From the NCBI GenBank assembly GCA_035628505.1, contig DASPJR010000051.1, positions 1-44,052 of the forward strand: DNA of 44,052 nucleotides, in the 5' to 3' direction. The translations under genes were made by a program, and so were the position numbers. Shown here piece after piece: positions 15,974 to 24,100 of the stretch. A model generated the notes under the pieces. It was not told where the DNA came from. It made no database searches and worked only from the letters and a program-made list of their open reading frames with translations. Source of the DNA: DASPJR01 sp035628505. Lineage in GTDB: Bacteria > Planctomycetota > SZUA-567 > H5-PLA8. Positions within the stretch are counted from its first letter, which is position 1, and each line of letters opens with the position of its first letter.

Positions 15974-15984
15974 CCCAGGGACGA

Positions 15985-17412
15985 TTACATGTCGAAGTAC
16001 AGGTAGAATTCGTGCGGATGCGGGCGCAGGCGGACCTGGTCGGCTTCCTTCTTGCGCTTGTAGTCGATCCAGGTCTGGATGACGTCGCTGGTGAAGACCT
16101 CGCCCTTGAGGAGGAATTCGTGATCGTCTTCCAGCGCCTGCAACGATTCGTCCAGGCTGCCCGGGGTATTCGGGACCTTCGCGAGCTCTTCCGGCGGAAG
16201 ATCGTAGATGTCCTTGTCGAGCGGCTGGCCGGGGTGAATCTTGTTCTGGATGCCGTCGATGGCGGCCATCATGATCGCCGCGAACGCCAGGTACGGATTG
16301 CACGTCGGATCCGGGCAGCGGAACTCGAAGCGCTTGGCCTTCGGGTTGTTGCTGAACATCGGGATGCGCAGACAAGCCGAGCGGTTGCGGGCGCTGTACG
16401 CCAGGTTGATCGGCGCTTCGTAACCAGGGGTCAGGCGCTTGTAGCTGTTAGTGGTTGGGTTGGTGATGCCGATCAGCGCGCGAGCGTGCTTGAGGATGCC
16501 GCCCATCGCGAAGAGCGCCGTCTCGGACAGGCCGGCATAGCCGCTGCCCGCGAACAGGTTCTTGCCACCCTTCCAGAAGGACATGTGGGTGTGCATGCCG
16601 GAGCCGTTATCGCCGAAGAGCGGCTTGGGCATGAAGGTCGCGACCTTGTTGTGCTTGCGGGCGACATTCTTGATGATGTACTTGTACATCATCAGCTTGT
16701 CGGCCGTGCGCACGAGCTTGTCGAAAACGAAGTCGATTTCGGCCTGGCCGGCGGTCGCCACTTCGTGGTGCTGGCGTTCGATGTTGATGCCGCACTGTTC
16801 CATGATCAGCATCATTTCGTTGCGGATGTCCTGCTGCTGATCCATCGGCGGAACCGGGAAGTAGCCTTCCTTGGGGCGAATGTCGTGGCCGAGGTTGGGC
16901 TTGCTGTCGGTCGAAGCCTTGCTGCTGGTCCAGTGGCCTTCTTCGGACTCGATTTCGTAGCCGGCCTGGTTGACGCCGCCGTAAATGCGGACCGAGTCGA
17001 AGATGAAGAATTCAGCTTCGGGTCCGACGTAGCAGGTATCGCCGATGCCCGTGCTGGCCAGGTACTTTTCAGCCTTGATGGCGATGTTGCGCGGATCTTT
17101 CGGGTACGTGGCGCGGGTGATGGGGTCCTGGATGTTGCAGATGATGTTGAGGGTCGTGTCTTTGAAGAACGGATCGATGAACGCAGTTTCCGGATCGGGG
17201 ACCACGAGCATGTCGGACTCGTGAATGTGGGCCCAGCCGCGGATTGACGAGGCGTCGAAGCCCAGACCGTCCTTGAACACGTCTTCAGTCAGTTCGCGGA
17301 TCGGTGTCGAGAAATGCTGCCAAGTACCGATGAGATCCATGAAGCGGAAATCAACGGTCGTAACGCCCTTGGCCTTGGCGAACTCAAGGACTTCTTTTGC
17401 CGTCTTGGGCAT
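15985..17412 (-). CDS. glnA: Glutamine synthetase type I
   Basis: 475 residues, the usual length for GS-I. The enzyme makes glutamine from glutamate, ammonia and ATP in the cytoplasm. Diagnostic blocks are the N-terminal GFDASSIRGW, the metal/glutamate-binding GPEAEFF near residue 130, NGSGMHTHMSFW (269-280), and the ATP/glutamate region ARNRSACLRIP (341-351). Tyr403 in DKDIYDLPPEE is at the adenylylation site of regulated enzymes, so GlnE-type control is possible. The start is the ATG at 17412 (MPKTAKEVLEF), with AAGGAG 10 bp upstream; a longer frame to 17457 lacks such a site. It follows glnB on the same strand with a 189-bp gap containing hairpins, and is likely co-transcribed. Confidence 0.97.
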   Translation of the reverse strand: MPKTAKEVLEFAKAKGVTTVDFRFMDLIGTWQHFSTPIRELTEDVFKDGLGFDASSIRGWAHIHESDMLVVPDPETAFIDPFFKDTTLNIICNIQDPITRATYPKDPRNIAIKAEKYLASTGIGDTCYVGPEAEFFIFDSVRIYGGVNQAGYEIESEEGHWTSSKASTDSKPNLGHDIRPKEGYFPVPPMDQQQDIRNEMMLIMEQCGINIERQHHEVATAGQAEIDFVFDKLVRTADKLMMYKYIIKNVARKHNKVATFMPKPLFGDNGSGMHTHMSFWKGGKNLFAGSGYAGLSETALFAMGGILKHARALIGITNPTTNSYKRLTPGYEAPINLAYSARNRSACLRIPMFSNNPKAKRFEFRCPDPTCNPYLAFAAIMMAAIDGIQNKIHPGQPLDKDIYDLPPEELAKVPNTPGSLDESLQALEDDHEFLLKGEVFTSDVIQTWIDYKRKKEADQVRLRPHPHEFYLYFDM

Positions 17413-17432
17413 GCTTGCTGCGCTCCTTACTC

Positions 17433-17455
17433 GGGCCAGGCAAATACCTGGGCCC
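17433..17455 (-). other. Hairpin in the glnA leader
   Basis: GGGCCAGG (17433-17440) pairs with CCTG-G-GCCC (17447-17455, one bulge), ending about 20 nt before the glnA start codon. A second, weaker AAACCC/GGGTTT pairing lies just upstream. This could be an internal processing or translational control element. No known riboswitch is recognised. Confidence 0.4.
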
Positions 17456-17601
17456 ACACATGAAACCCCCGCGCGGACACACGCCGCCGGGTTTTCTTCA
17501 ATTTACGTTTCTGGTCTGCCGATACGGATGAAGGACGGTTCCCACATTCGCGAAGCCGGCACTCTAAACAAATTTTAGAAAACTCAACTTCAATTTTGCA
17601 A

Positions 17602-17949
17602 TTAGATCGCTTCCGGCCCGCGTTCGCCGGTGCGGATGCGGATGCAATCTTCCAGCGGCAGCACGAAAATCTTTCCGTCACCGATCTGTCCGCCGTCGCC
17701 TGAGCGGCCCCCGCGGAGGATTGCCTGGATCGTGGGCTCTACGAAATCGTCGTTGACGGCAATCTCAAGCTTCACTTTGCGCAGCAGATTAACGGTGTAC
17801 TCGTGGCCGCGGTAAATTTCCGTGTGGCCTTTCTGCCGGCCGAAACCCTGAACGTCACACACGGTCAAGCGGACCACTTCGACTTCATTCAACGCTTCTT
17901 TAACCGCTTCCAGACGTGACGGCTGAATGATCGCTTCGATTAACTTCAT
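17602..17949 (-). CDS. glnB: Nitrogen regulatory protein P-II
   Basis: 115 residues, full length. P-II trimers sense 2-oxoglutarate and ATP/ADP and control glutamine synthetase, the NtrB kinase and ammonium transport. The T-loop has Tyr51 (IYRGHEYTVN), the uridylylation site of many P-II proteins; the ATP-binding GDGKIFVLPLED and the terminal basic segment IRIRTGERG are conserved. GlnB and GlnK cannot be separated by sequence alone; lack of a neighbouring amtB and linkage to glnA favour GlnB. GGGAGC precedes the ATG. A sigma-54-like promoter lies 42-57 bp upstream. Confidence 0.96.
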   Translation of the reverse strand: MKLIEAIIQPSRLEAVKEALNEVEVVRLTVCDVQGFGRQKGHTEIYRGHEYTVNLLRKVKLEIAVNDDFVEPTIQAILRGGRSGDGGQIGDGKIFVLPLEDCIRIRTGERGPEAI

Positions 17950-17981
17950 TCAAGGCTCCCATGTGAAAAGGCAACGCGTCG

Positions 17982-18014
17982 GTTCAATTTGGCAAAGAGG
18001 GGGCCAAATTGAAC
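17982..18014. promoter_or_regulatory. Perfect 12-bp inverted repeat around the glnB promoter
   Basis: Arms GTTCAATTTGGC (17982-17993) and GCCAAATTGAAC (18003-18014) have a 9-bp centre. The sigma-54-like elements are in the inner ends of the arms. By the predicted start site (about 17981) the repeat is not transcribed, so it is more likely a protein-binding DNA site than an RNA hairpin. Confidence 0.75.
17991..18006 (-). promoter_or_regulatory. Sigma-54-type promoter for glnB-glnA
   Basis: On the minus strand the sequence is TGGCCCCCTCTTTGCC, matching TGGC-N7-TTGC. Transcription is predicted to begin about 32 nt before the glnB ATG. This fits the known control of glnB/glnA genes by RpoN and NtrC in many bacteria. 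About 75 bp further upstream lies CTGATT-N6-AATCAG (18081-18098), a possible activator site that does not match the NtrC consensus. Confidence 0.65.
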
Positions 18015-18301
18015 ACTACTTAAGTCAATTGCTATCCTCTTGTGCCGAGTCAGGTTACAAGATTTAGCACACACTTCCTGCTGATTGCTTTTAATCAGTC
18101 TGCACTGTTTTAACCACCTGATGTCTGGTTCTAACCAACGGCTCAGGAGATTACTAGACGTTTTCCGGATGCGCGGGTTGATGCATCGCCACGCGAGCAA
18201 ACCACGTAACTTTTATCCAAAAACGACGAAAGTGTCCTCTTTTTTGCCTTAGTACAAAACGAAACGGCCTCGTCCATAGGGACTCATCTGCACGTGTGAT
18301 A
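18015..18301. other. Shared upstream region of glnB and PEP-CTERM gene B
   Basis: No gene seen. Two short palindromes are present: CTGATT-N6-AATCAG (18081-18098) and TGGTTCTAACCA (18126-18137). They are plausible binding sites for sigma-54 activators for either divergent promoter. Confidence 0.4.
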
Positions 18302-18317
18302 TGGCCGCGTCATTGCT
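18302..18317 (+). promoter_or_regulatory. Sigma-54-type promoter for PEP-CTERM gene B
   Basis: TGGCCGCGTCATTGCT has exact GG/GC spacing. The predicted transcript begins about 58 nt before the ATG at 18387. It shares TGGCCGC and TTGCT with the promoter of gene A. Confidence 0.72.
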
Positions 18318-18386
18318 TTATGCGATATGTCGCGCCTGGAGCGCGAAGGTGTTTCGAAAACCTAATGAACAGGAGTACTTAAGTAT

Positions 18387-18656
18387 ATGAAACTGATCGC
18401 GACGTTCGCTCTTTCTCTTATCCTCTGCGGCGTGGTGAACGCTGCTCCTATGGGCATGGACGCTCAGGAAACCAACACGGTCGTGGCTGCTGACGTTTTG
18501 ACCTCGGTTGAGACCGCTGGTGGCGTGCACGGCACGGAAGGTTCTGGTGGTCATGACGCCTGCCCTCCCCCGATCGAAGTGATTCCTGAACCGGCCAGCA
18601 TGGCGCTTCTGGGTATCGGCCTCGGTCTGGCCGCTCTGCGCCGCCGCAAGAGCTAA
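18387..18656 (+). CDS. Small PEP-CTERM sorted protein B
   Basis: 89 residues. The signal peptide is KLIATFALSLILCGVVNA, and the mature core begins APMGMDAQETNTVVAADVL, followed by ETAGG.HGTEG. A linker with a single Cys (HDACPPP) leads to PEPASMALLGIGLG and the basic RRRKS end. It has the same layout and core as proteins A and C; only the linker differs strongly. CAGGAG precedes the start. It is expected to be exported, cleaved by an exosortase and retained in the envelope. Its role is unknown; small PEP-CTERM proteins elsewhere have been tied to exopolysaccharide and floc formation. Confidence 0.9.
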   Translation: MKLIATFALSLILCGVVNAAPMGMDAQETNTVVAADVLTSVETAGGVHGTEGSGGHDACPPPIEVIPEPASMALLGIGLGLAALRRRKS

Positions 18657-18685
18657 GCACTGGTTCTTTTTCCCAAAAAGTGATT

Positions 18686-18728
18686 GGGACTGAGCCGGCG
18701 CCGAAAGCACATCAGCCGGCTCAGCCCC
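18686..18728 (+). terminator. Long hairpin after PEP-CTERM gene B
   Basis: CTGAGCCGGC (18690-18699) pairs with GCCGGCTCAG (18715-18724), extended by GGG/CCC beyond one mismatch. It lies between gene B and the promoter of gene C. There is no T run, so it is either a weak terminator or an mRNA 3'-end stabiliser. Confidence 0.5.
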
Positions 18729-18770
18729 AACGATTCTCCCACAAGCTCCTGTCATCAACTGTTTCGTTTC

Positions 18771-18786
18771 TGGCCAGCTTCTTGCG
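18771..18786 (+). promoter_or_regulatory. Sigma-54-type promoter for PEP-CTERM gene C
   Basis: TGGCCAGCTTCTTGCG matches TGGC-N7-TTGC. The predicted transcript begins about 59 nt before the ATG at 18856, nearly the same as for gene B. Confidence 0.7.
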
Positions 18787-18855
18787 ATTGCCAATCCGGG
18801 TATCGCGCGATAGCGCGTACACGAATGTGAAACGTATGATTGCAAGGAGCAAAGA

Positions 18856-19125
18856 ATGAAAGTTATTGCGACGTTGATTCTCTCCGTTGCGCTGTGCGGC
18901 GTGGTGGCCGCGGCGCCTATGAGCCTTGATTCTTCCGAAACGAATGCCGTGGTTGCCGCTGACGTCCTGGGCGGTAGTGAAACTGGCAATCTCCACAGCG
19001 CCGAGCTGTGCCCAGAACCGGGCAACGGCGGCGGCGGCCCGATCGAAGTCATTCCCGAACCGGCCAGCATGGCACTGCTGGGCATCGGCCTGGGACTGGC
19101 GGCGTTGCGCCGGCGCAAAATCTAG
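18856..19125 (+). CDS. Small PEP-CTERM sorted protein C
   Basis: 89 residues. The signal peptide is KVIATLILSVALCGVVAA, and the core begins APMSLDSSETNAVVAADVL with a following ET...H..E. A single linker Cys (AELCPEP) precedes GNGGGG, then PEPASMALLGIGLG and RRRKI. AAGGAG is placed 7 bp before the ATG. The gene is a tandem paralogue of gene B, 199 bp downstream, but has its own promoter. It ends in a strong terminator. Confidence 0.9.
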   Translation: MKVIATLILSVALCGVVAAAPMSLDSSETNAVVAADVLGGSETGNLHSAELCPEPGNGGGGPIEVIPEPASMALLGIGLGLAALRRRKI

Positions 19126-19149
19126 GTCCTGCTTTTCAACGCGGTAAAA

Positions 19150-19195
19150 ACAAAAGAGGCTGCACACTCCGGTGCAGCCTCTCTTCTGTCTTTTT
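19150..19195. terminator. Bidirectional terminator
   Basis: A 10-bp stem AGAGGCTGCA (19155-19164) with TGCAGCCTCT (19173-19182) has T-rich tails on both strands (CTTCTGTCTTTTT on +, TTTTGTTTTTA on -). It serves PEP-CTERM gene C and the convergent methyltransferase. Confidence 0.9.
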
Positions 19196-19211
19196 CTAAA
19201 ACGGAATTTTG

Positions 19212-19850
19212 TCAGCCAAAACGCAGATGCCGGATGCGCGCCGGCGGCAGATTCAGCGGGACAATCTGCTGGCGGTACTGGTGCTCGCGGATAAAGCTGC
19301 CGGTGACTGCGCCCACGCCTTTGAGCTGCTCGCGCCGGGCTTTGCCAACGAAGGGCGACTGCAGCTGCCGAATGGCCACATATTCAAACCAGATCAGCCC
19401 CCCGCCGGGCTTAAGCAGGTAGCGGAAGTGTTCGATGAATCCTCGGACCTCGTCGGGTTGAAAACAATTAAACGGCAGTCCGGAGACGATGGCGTCGTAA
19501 TGGTGCTGCTTTTTCAGAGATCGAACATCGCCTTCATGAATCGAAATTCGCGAACGCATCTGCTCGAAACACTTTTCAACGGCCACGCGCTGGCGCAGCA
19601 CGCTGCAGAAATCCGGGCTGATCTCGAAAAGTTCCAGGTAGCCGCGGCCGCTCATGTGCCGGGCGAGCTCCGTGGTAATCGATCCGGTTCCGGCGCCGAC
19701 TTCCAGCACGCGAAAATTTTCGGGAACCTCTGCGGGGAGATTTTTAGCAATTCCGCGCGCTAGAAATGCGCTGCTGGGTGCTACGGCGCCGGTCGTTCGA
19801 AAGTCTCTGATGCTCTGCTTGATGAACGCGATAGGGTTGTCTGAACCCAT
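19212..19850 (-). CDS. SAM-dependent methyltransferase, PmtA/OlsG-like
   Basis: 212 residues from the ATG at 19850, chosen because GGAGG lies 7 bp upstream; the frame extends 7 codons further. The class I Rossmann fold shows motif I VLEVGAGTGSITTEL, motif II LFEISPDF and the post-II acidic HEGDV. The N-terminus (AFIKQSIRDFRTTGAVAPSS) is characteristic of the phospholipid / ornithine-lipid N-methyltransferase group (PmtA, OlsG) and relatives, so methylation of a membrane lipid head group is the best guess. An rRNA adenine dimethylase function is less likely (ASGLPF-type motif reads VSGLPFN). It is monocistronic and convergent with PEP-CTERM gene C. Confidence 0.8.
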   Translation of the reverse strand: MGSDNPIAFIKQSIRDFRTTGAVAPSSAFLARGIAKNLPAEVPENFRVLEVGAGTGSITTELARHMSGRGYLELFEISPDFCSVLRQRVAVEKCFEQMRSRISIHEGDVRSLKKQHHYDAIVSGLPFNCFQPDEVRGFIEHFRYLLKPGGGLIWFEYVAIRQLQSPFVGKARREQLKGVGAVTGSFIREHQYRQQIVPLNLPPARIRHLRFG

Positions 19851-20144
19851 TCGGCAGCCTCCGCGGTGCAAGATGTAACGCTATATTTAGTTCAACTTCG
19901 AACTGTGTAAAGGTTGGTTTTAAAAAAATCGCACAAGGTGCTCGAAACGTACACCTCTGCATCCAGAGAAGACGGCTTCACGCGTGGCAACCCAAACAGT
20001 TCAGTCCTTTAAAGTCCCAATCACTTTTGGACCACCGCGCTGAGCGGGTTATTCGCGAGCCGCATCCCAAAATAAGCTGATGAGACGGCGCCAGTTTTCT
20101 GCTTTTCTAATGACGTCAGTTTCACCGGACTCTTCTGGCAAATT

Positions 20145-20430
<286 letters not shown>

Positions 20431-20444
20431 CAGAACGCCAAGCA

Positions 20445-20457
20445 GAATCCACTGCGT
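20445..20457. repeat. att-like 13-bp copy of a tRNA-Leu segment
   Basis: GAATCCACTGCGT here is identical to 20323-20335, which on the minus strand covers the anticodon 5' stem and adjoining D-arm of tRNA-Leu. It lies between the integrase remnant and the tRNA, where an attachment core would be expected. Confidence 0.5.
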
Positions 20458-20504
20458 TGTCCGGCACGGCTGAGCCTGTCGTGGCTTCCGCCGCAACAGC
20501 AGCA

Positions 20505-20965
20505 CCCGTTCGCAGCGCTGGAAGCTTAGCGACCGCTTCCGCACGCTGCTCCAGCACCGTATGGGAATAGCGGCTCATGGTCAAGTTGATGTCGGAATGC
20601 GCGCCAGATCCTGTGTGACCTTCGGATTATGATTAAAGCAAGACACCAGCGTAATAAACGTGTGCCTCAGCGCGTGGAAGTCCACAACCAGGCCATTGGC
20701 GAAGTGATCGATACCGGCGTCCTTCAGAAGGGTCAAGGCTCGGCGCTTCCGGCCGCCTTCCTGCTTCAGTGACTTGGCGCTCAGCCCGTCGAGCGCCAGA
20801 AGGGGATTTTCCCTGGCCTGCCCCGCTTCACCATCCAGCGGCAGAAGGCCTTAATGTCCCCCAAGTAGTAGTTATGTGTCTTACCGCTGATCTTCGTTAC
20901 TTCGCCTGCAGCGTTCGTCTGGCTCCAACGCTTTTTCGTGAACCACTGACGAACAGCGTCGGCCG
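20505..20965 (-). pseudogene. Decayed tyrosine recombinase/integrase
   Basis: Fragments in three frames are collinear with a planctomycete-type phage integrase. First comes DLTADAVRQWFTKKRW...NYYLGDIKAFCRWMVKRGR (core-binding domain). After a frameshift near 20805 comes ENPLLALDGLSAKS. The frame then jumps directly to VVDFHALRHTFITLV (catalytic HxxR box), so roughly 150 residues with the first catalytic Arg are missing. A single-base deletion near 20593 separates NPKVTQDLAR from HSDINLTMSRYSHTVLEQRAEAVAKLP, which holds the catalytic Tyr. The N-terminus is lost beyond an in-frame stop. It is oriented toward tRNA-Leu, whose gene the open tail runs into. It is not functional. Confidence 0.88.
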
Positions 20966-21127
20966 TCAAGTCCTGTCAAGTGGTCACATGCTTTTGGTTT
21001 TAGGAAGTAACACTACGTAAGTTTTTGTTATCAAGCACCATCGGACACGATTCTGGGAACCTTGAACGGCCTCACTCCACGAAAGTAGTCTTATCGCGTC
21101 TCCCGAGAACTTCGGCTGCCTTCGGCG

Positions 21128-24100
21128 CTATTTCGCCTGGCTGCATGATACATTCATGTACAATTTGAGACGATTGATTTGAAGCCGCTGCGCCCTGCTT
21201 GGTTCGGTGGCCTCCACGCGGATCAACTCGCGCTTGAATTCATCGCACGTCTTGGTGAAATTATTGGAGCGCCAGTAACAGGCTGCGAGCATCCTTGAAT
21301 CCGGCTGCGCTCCCGCCTCGCGCGCCCGTTCGAAAAAAGTAACCGCGACATTCGGAAGTCCACGAAATGCGTACCACTCAGCAAATGTCAGCAAGGCGCT
21401 GGCATCATTTGGATCTGCTTGCAAAGTCGCGCGCGCACGGCCTAGCTTTTTCTCGAACGCCAGAATTCCCGGTCCGCGACTGAAATCCCACAGGATCAGC
21501 GTGCGATCATAGCTGCCGGAAAGCACTTTCTGTCCGTCTGGCGAAAACGCCGCGCTCCGCACGGAGGCTTTGTGGCCGCGGCATTGGACTAGCTCGTCGC
21601 CGGATTGCGCGTCCCAGATTCGAACGGTCTTATCTTCGCCTGCAGCCGCAATCCAATTGCCAGCTGGATTGAAGTTAACTCCGAACAACAGTGTGTTATA
21701 ACCGGAGAAGGTCTGCGTTACTTGTCCAGTCTGCGCACTTAACAGTTTGCCACCAACCGTGGACATGAGTGACTGATCGTCCCGAGTCAGGGCGACCTGT
21801 AGAACAATTTCGCCATCATACCGCACGAGTAATTCAGGTTTCTCGGGTGCAGCCAATCGCCAACGGCGAATGCCGCCGTCGCTGCCGGCGCCAATGACTT
21901 CTGCCCCAGTAGCATTGAACACGGCGCTACGAATTGGCGCATTTGAGCCCGAGAGTAAAAGTTCCTGCTTCCCGGTACGGACGTCCCAGACTCGGATTGT
22001 GCTGTCGGAACCACCAGATAGCAGCTTGTGTCCATCGGGAGAAAACGCGACGGTCGACAAAGGCTGTGTATGTCCCTGAAAAACGCGTATCAATTCGCCG
22101 GTGTCGATGTTCCAAAGACGTAACGTTTTGTCTTCGCCGGCCGAGGCAACGGTTGTTCCATCCGGAGCAACAGCGACTTCGGCAATTGCCGCGTCATGAC
22201 CGATAAATGTTCTGAGCAGTTGCCCACTCTGGACATGCCACAGCCGTACTGTCTTGTCATTAGAACCAGACGCCGCTATTTCACCATCAGGCGAAAATGC
22301 CACACCACGCACACCGCTTTGGTGCCCAACAAAACGCTGAACCTCAGGTTGCTCTCCAAAATACCAAACGCGCAATACGCCATCATGACTGATGCTGACC
22401 AGTCGCGTTCCATCCGCGCTGAATGCCAGATCGCGGATCGCTGCCGTGTTGGTCGTGAACTTGCGCACAAGCGTTGAGCCGTCGGCGCTCCAGATCTGGA
22501 TCTCACCGTTATTAATTCCCAAGGCGACTTGTCTGCTGTCCGGTGAAAACTCAGCCGCCGTAACGCGCAGATCGCTGATGTACCGAGTGACAACATTATC
22601 AAAGTTAAGGAACTGAACTGTGGCCTGCACGCTGCAGGACACGCCAAATTTGCCGTCAGAAGAGATCGCACCTACGAGGCTTTGCGCATGGTCTCCACAC
22701 GAATTCAATTGTGCGCCCGTATTCAAATCCCATTTAATGAATCTCCCTGCAACATCAACACTGGTGAATTGCCCGGCGCCACAAACAATCTTGTTAATCT
22801 TTTCTTTATGGCCTTCGTAAGCGCGCTGGATTTCTCCTGTTTCGAGATTAATTAAAAATATTCTTTTACTGTCGCCTGCCACAAGCGCGTTCAATCCATC
22901 GCTGGTGAATACGACGCGTGTTGCCTGTTCCGCGAGGTCGTAACGTCGAATTAATTTTGCATTTTCCACATCCCAAAGCGACAGTGTGCCGCCTGTCAAC
23001 GCGCGTTTGCCGTCGCTGGATAGAGCTATACACCTAACGTGCGTGATCATGCCTGAAAACTTCCGTAGTTCACAGCCCGTCGTTAAATCCCAGACTTTGA
23101 AACACTCCGTCAATTTTGACCACTTGGCGGCACTTCCAGAAATTCCGCGCCTACCGTCCGCGGAGACCGCTACATGCCCGCCCCCACCACGAACATGGGC
23201 GGGGACAACAATTAATGGCGCAGGATGCTCCGTGTACAGCTTCCAGATGCCCAGTTCCGGTTCGGTCGAGCTGACATTCAGATTTTTGAAATGCTGAATC
23301 GCCTCGCGGTAGCGGATTTCTGCGTTGCCGACCTGGCCCGCGGCTAGCAGCGCATCGGCCTGTCGTGAGACCGCCTTGGCAAACTGCATCTGCGCGTCGC
23401 GCGCGCGCTGTTTTGCCAGCGCTTCCTGTTCCAAGGCAATGGTGCGTTGGCGGAGCGTTTGCTGCTGCTCGAATTTGGCCTGTTCGAACGCACTCTTCAG
23501 CTGCGCGCTGTACCATGTTCCACCCACAATCAGCACAAGCAATGAAATGGATGACAGCGCCAGCAGTGCCGCAACGCCAGGCCGCCGCGCGGACCATTTT
23601 CGAGCTCGCTCAAAAAAGCTGATTGGGCGCGCAACGATCGGTTCATTATCCAGGAAACGCCGCAGGTCAGCAGCAAGTTCATCGGCTCCACGGTATCGTT
23701 TGTGCGGCGACTTCTCGAGGCACTTCAAACAGATCGTTTCCAGGTCGACAGGAATCGTCCTGTCGATTCGCCGTGGCGACACGGGATCGTCATAAACAAC
23801 CGCGCGGAGGACCTGCATCACGTTCTCACCGGTGAATGGCGGACGGCCGGTCAGCATCTCGTAAAGGATGGCGCCCAAACCGTAAACGTCGCAGGAGGGT
23901 CCGACGTTCTTTAGATTTCCTTGAGCCTGTTCTGGTGGCATATACATGGGCGTACCCATGGCTTCGCCCGATCTGCTGAGGCTGGAGTCAGTCAACAGAT
24001 CCTTCGCGAGGCCAAAGTCCATGATCAGAGGCTCACCCAAGCTGAACGCTTTACCATTTGCACCGGGCTCGTCGTGACGGTCAGCTGCTGCGTTCTCCAG

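Larger units (their letters stand above)
15592..15984. other. Gene-free region between glnA and the protease gene
   Basis: No convincing gene. From left to right it holds the start region of the protease gene, a CCCTCTCC-type repeat, a stretch near 15781-15830 resembling the dispersed 'gcgtctctgcggtg' repeat, a terminator for glnA and several hairpins described separately. Confidence 0.7.

Noticed and set aside
16012..17247. 411-codon open frame on the plus strand
   Set aside because: It is antisense to glnA, which is unmistakable. The product shows no domain and has shadow composition.
17950..18014. A riboswitch in the glnB leader based on the strong inverted repeat
   Set aside because: The repeat lies upstream of the predicted transcript start and has no known riboswitch core.
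18036..18054. Another sigma-54-like site for glnB (CGGCAC...GC on the minus strand)
   Set aside because: GG and GC are 12 bases apart instead of 10; the site at 17991-18006 has correct spacing.
18061..18120. NtrC binding sites upstream of glnB
   Set aside because: Only one half-site like TGCACT was seen, without the matching GGTGCA half.
18676..20028. Shared 16-mer AAAAGTGATTGGGACT at 18676 (+) and 20013-20028 (-)
   Set aside because: A 16-mer pair has an expectation near 0.5 in a window this long, and there is no other sign of a mobile element between the copies.
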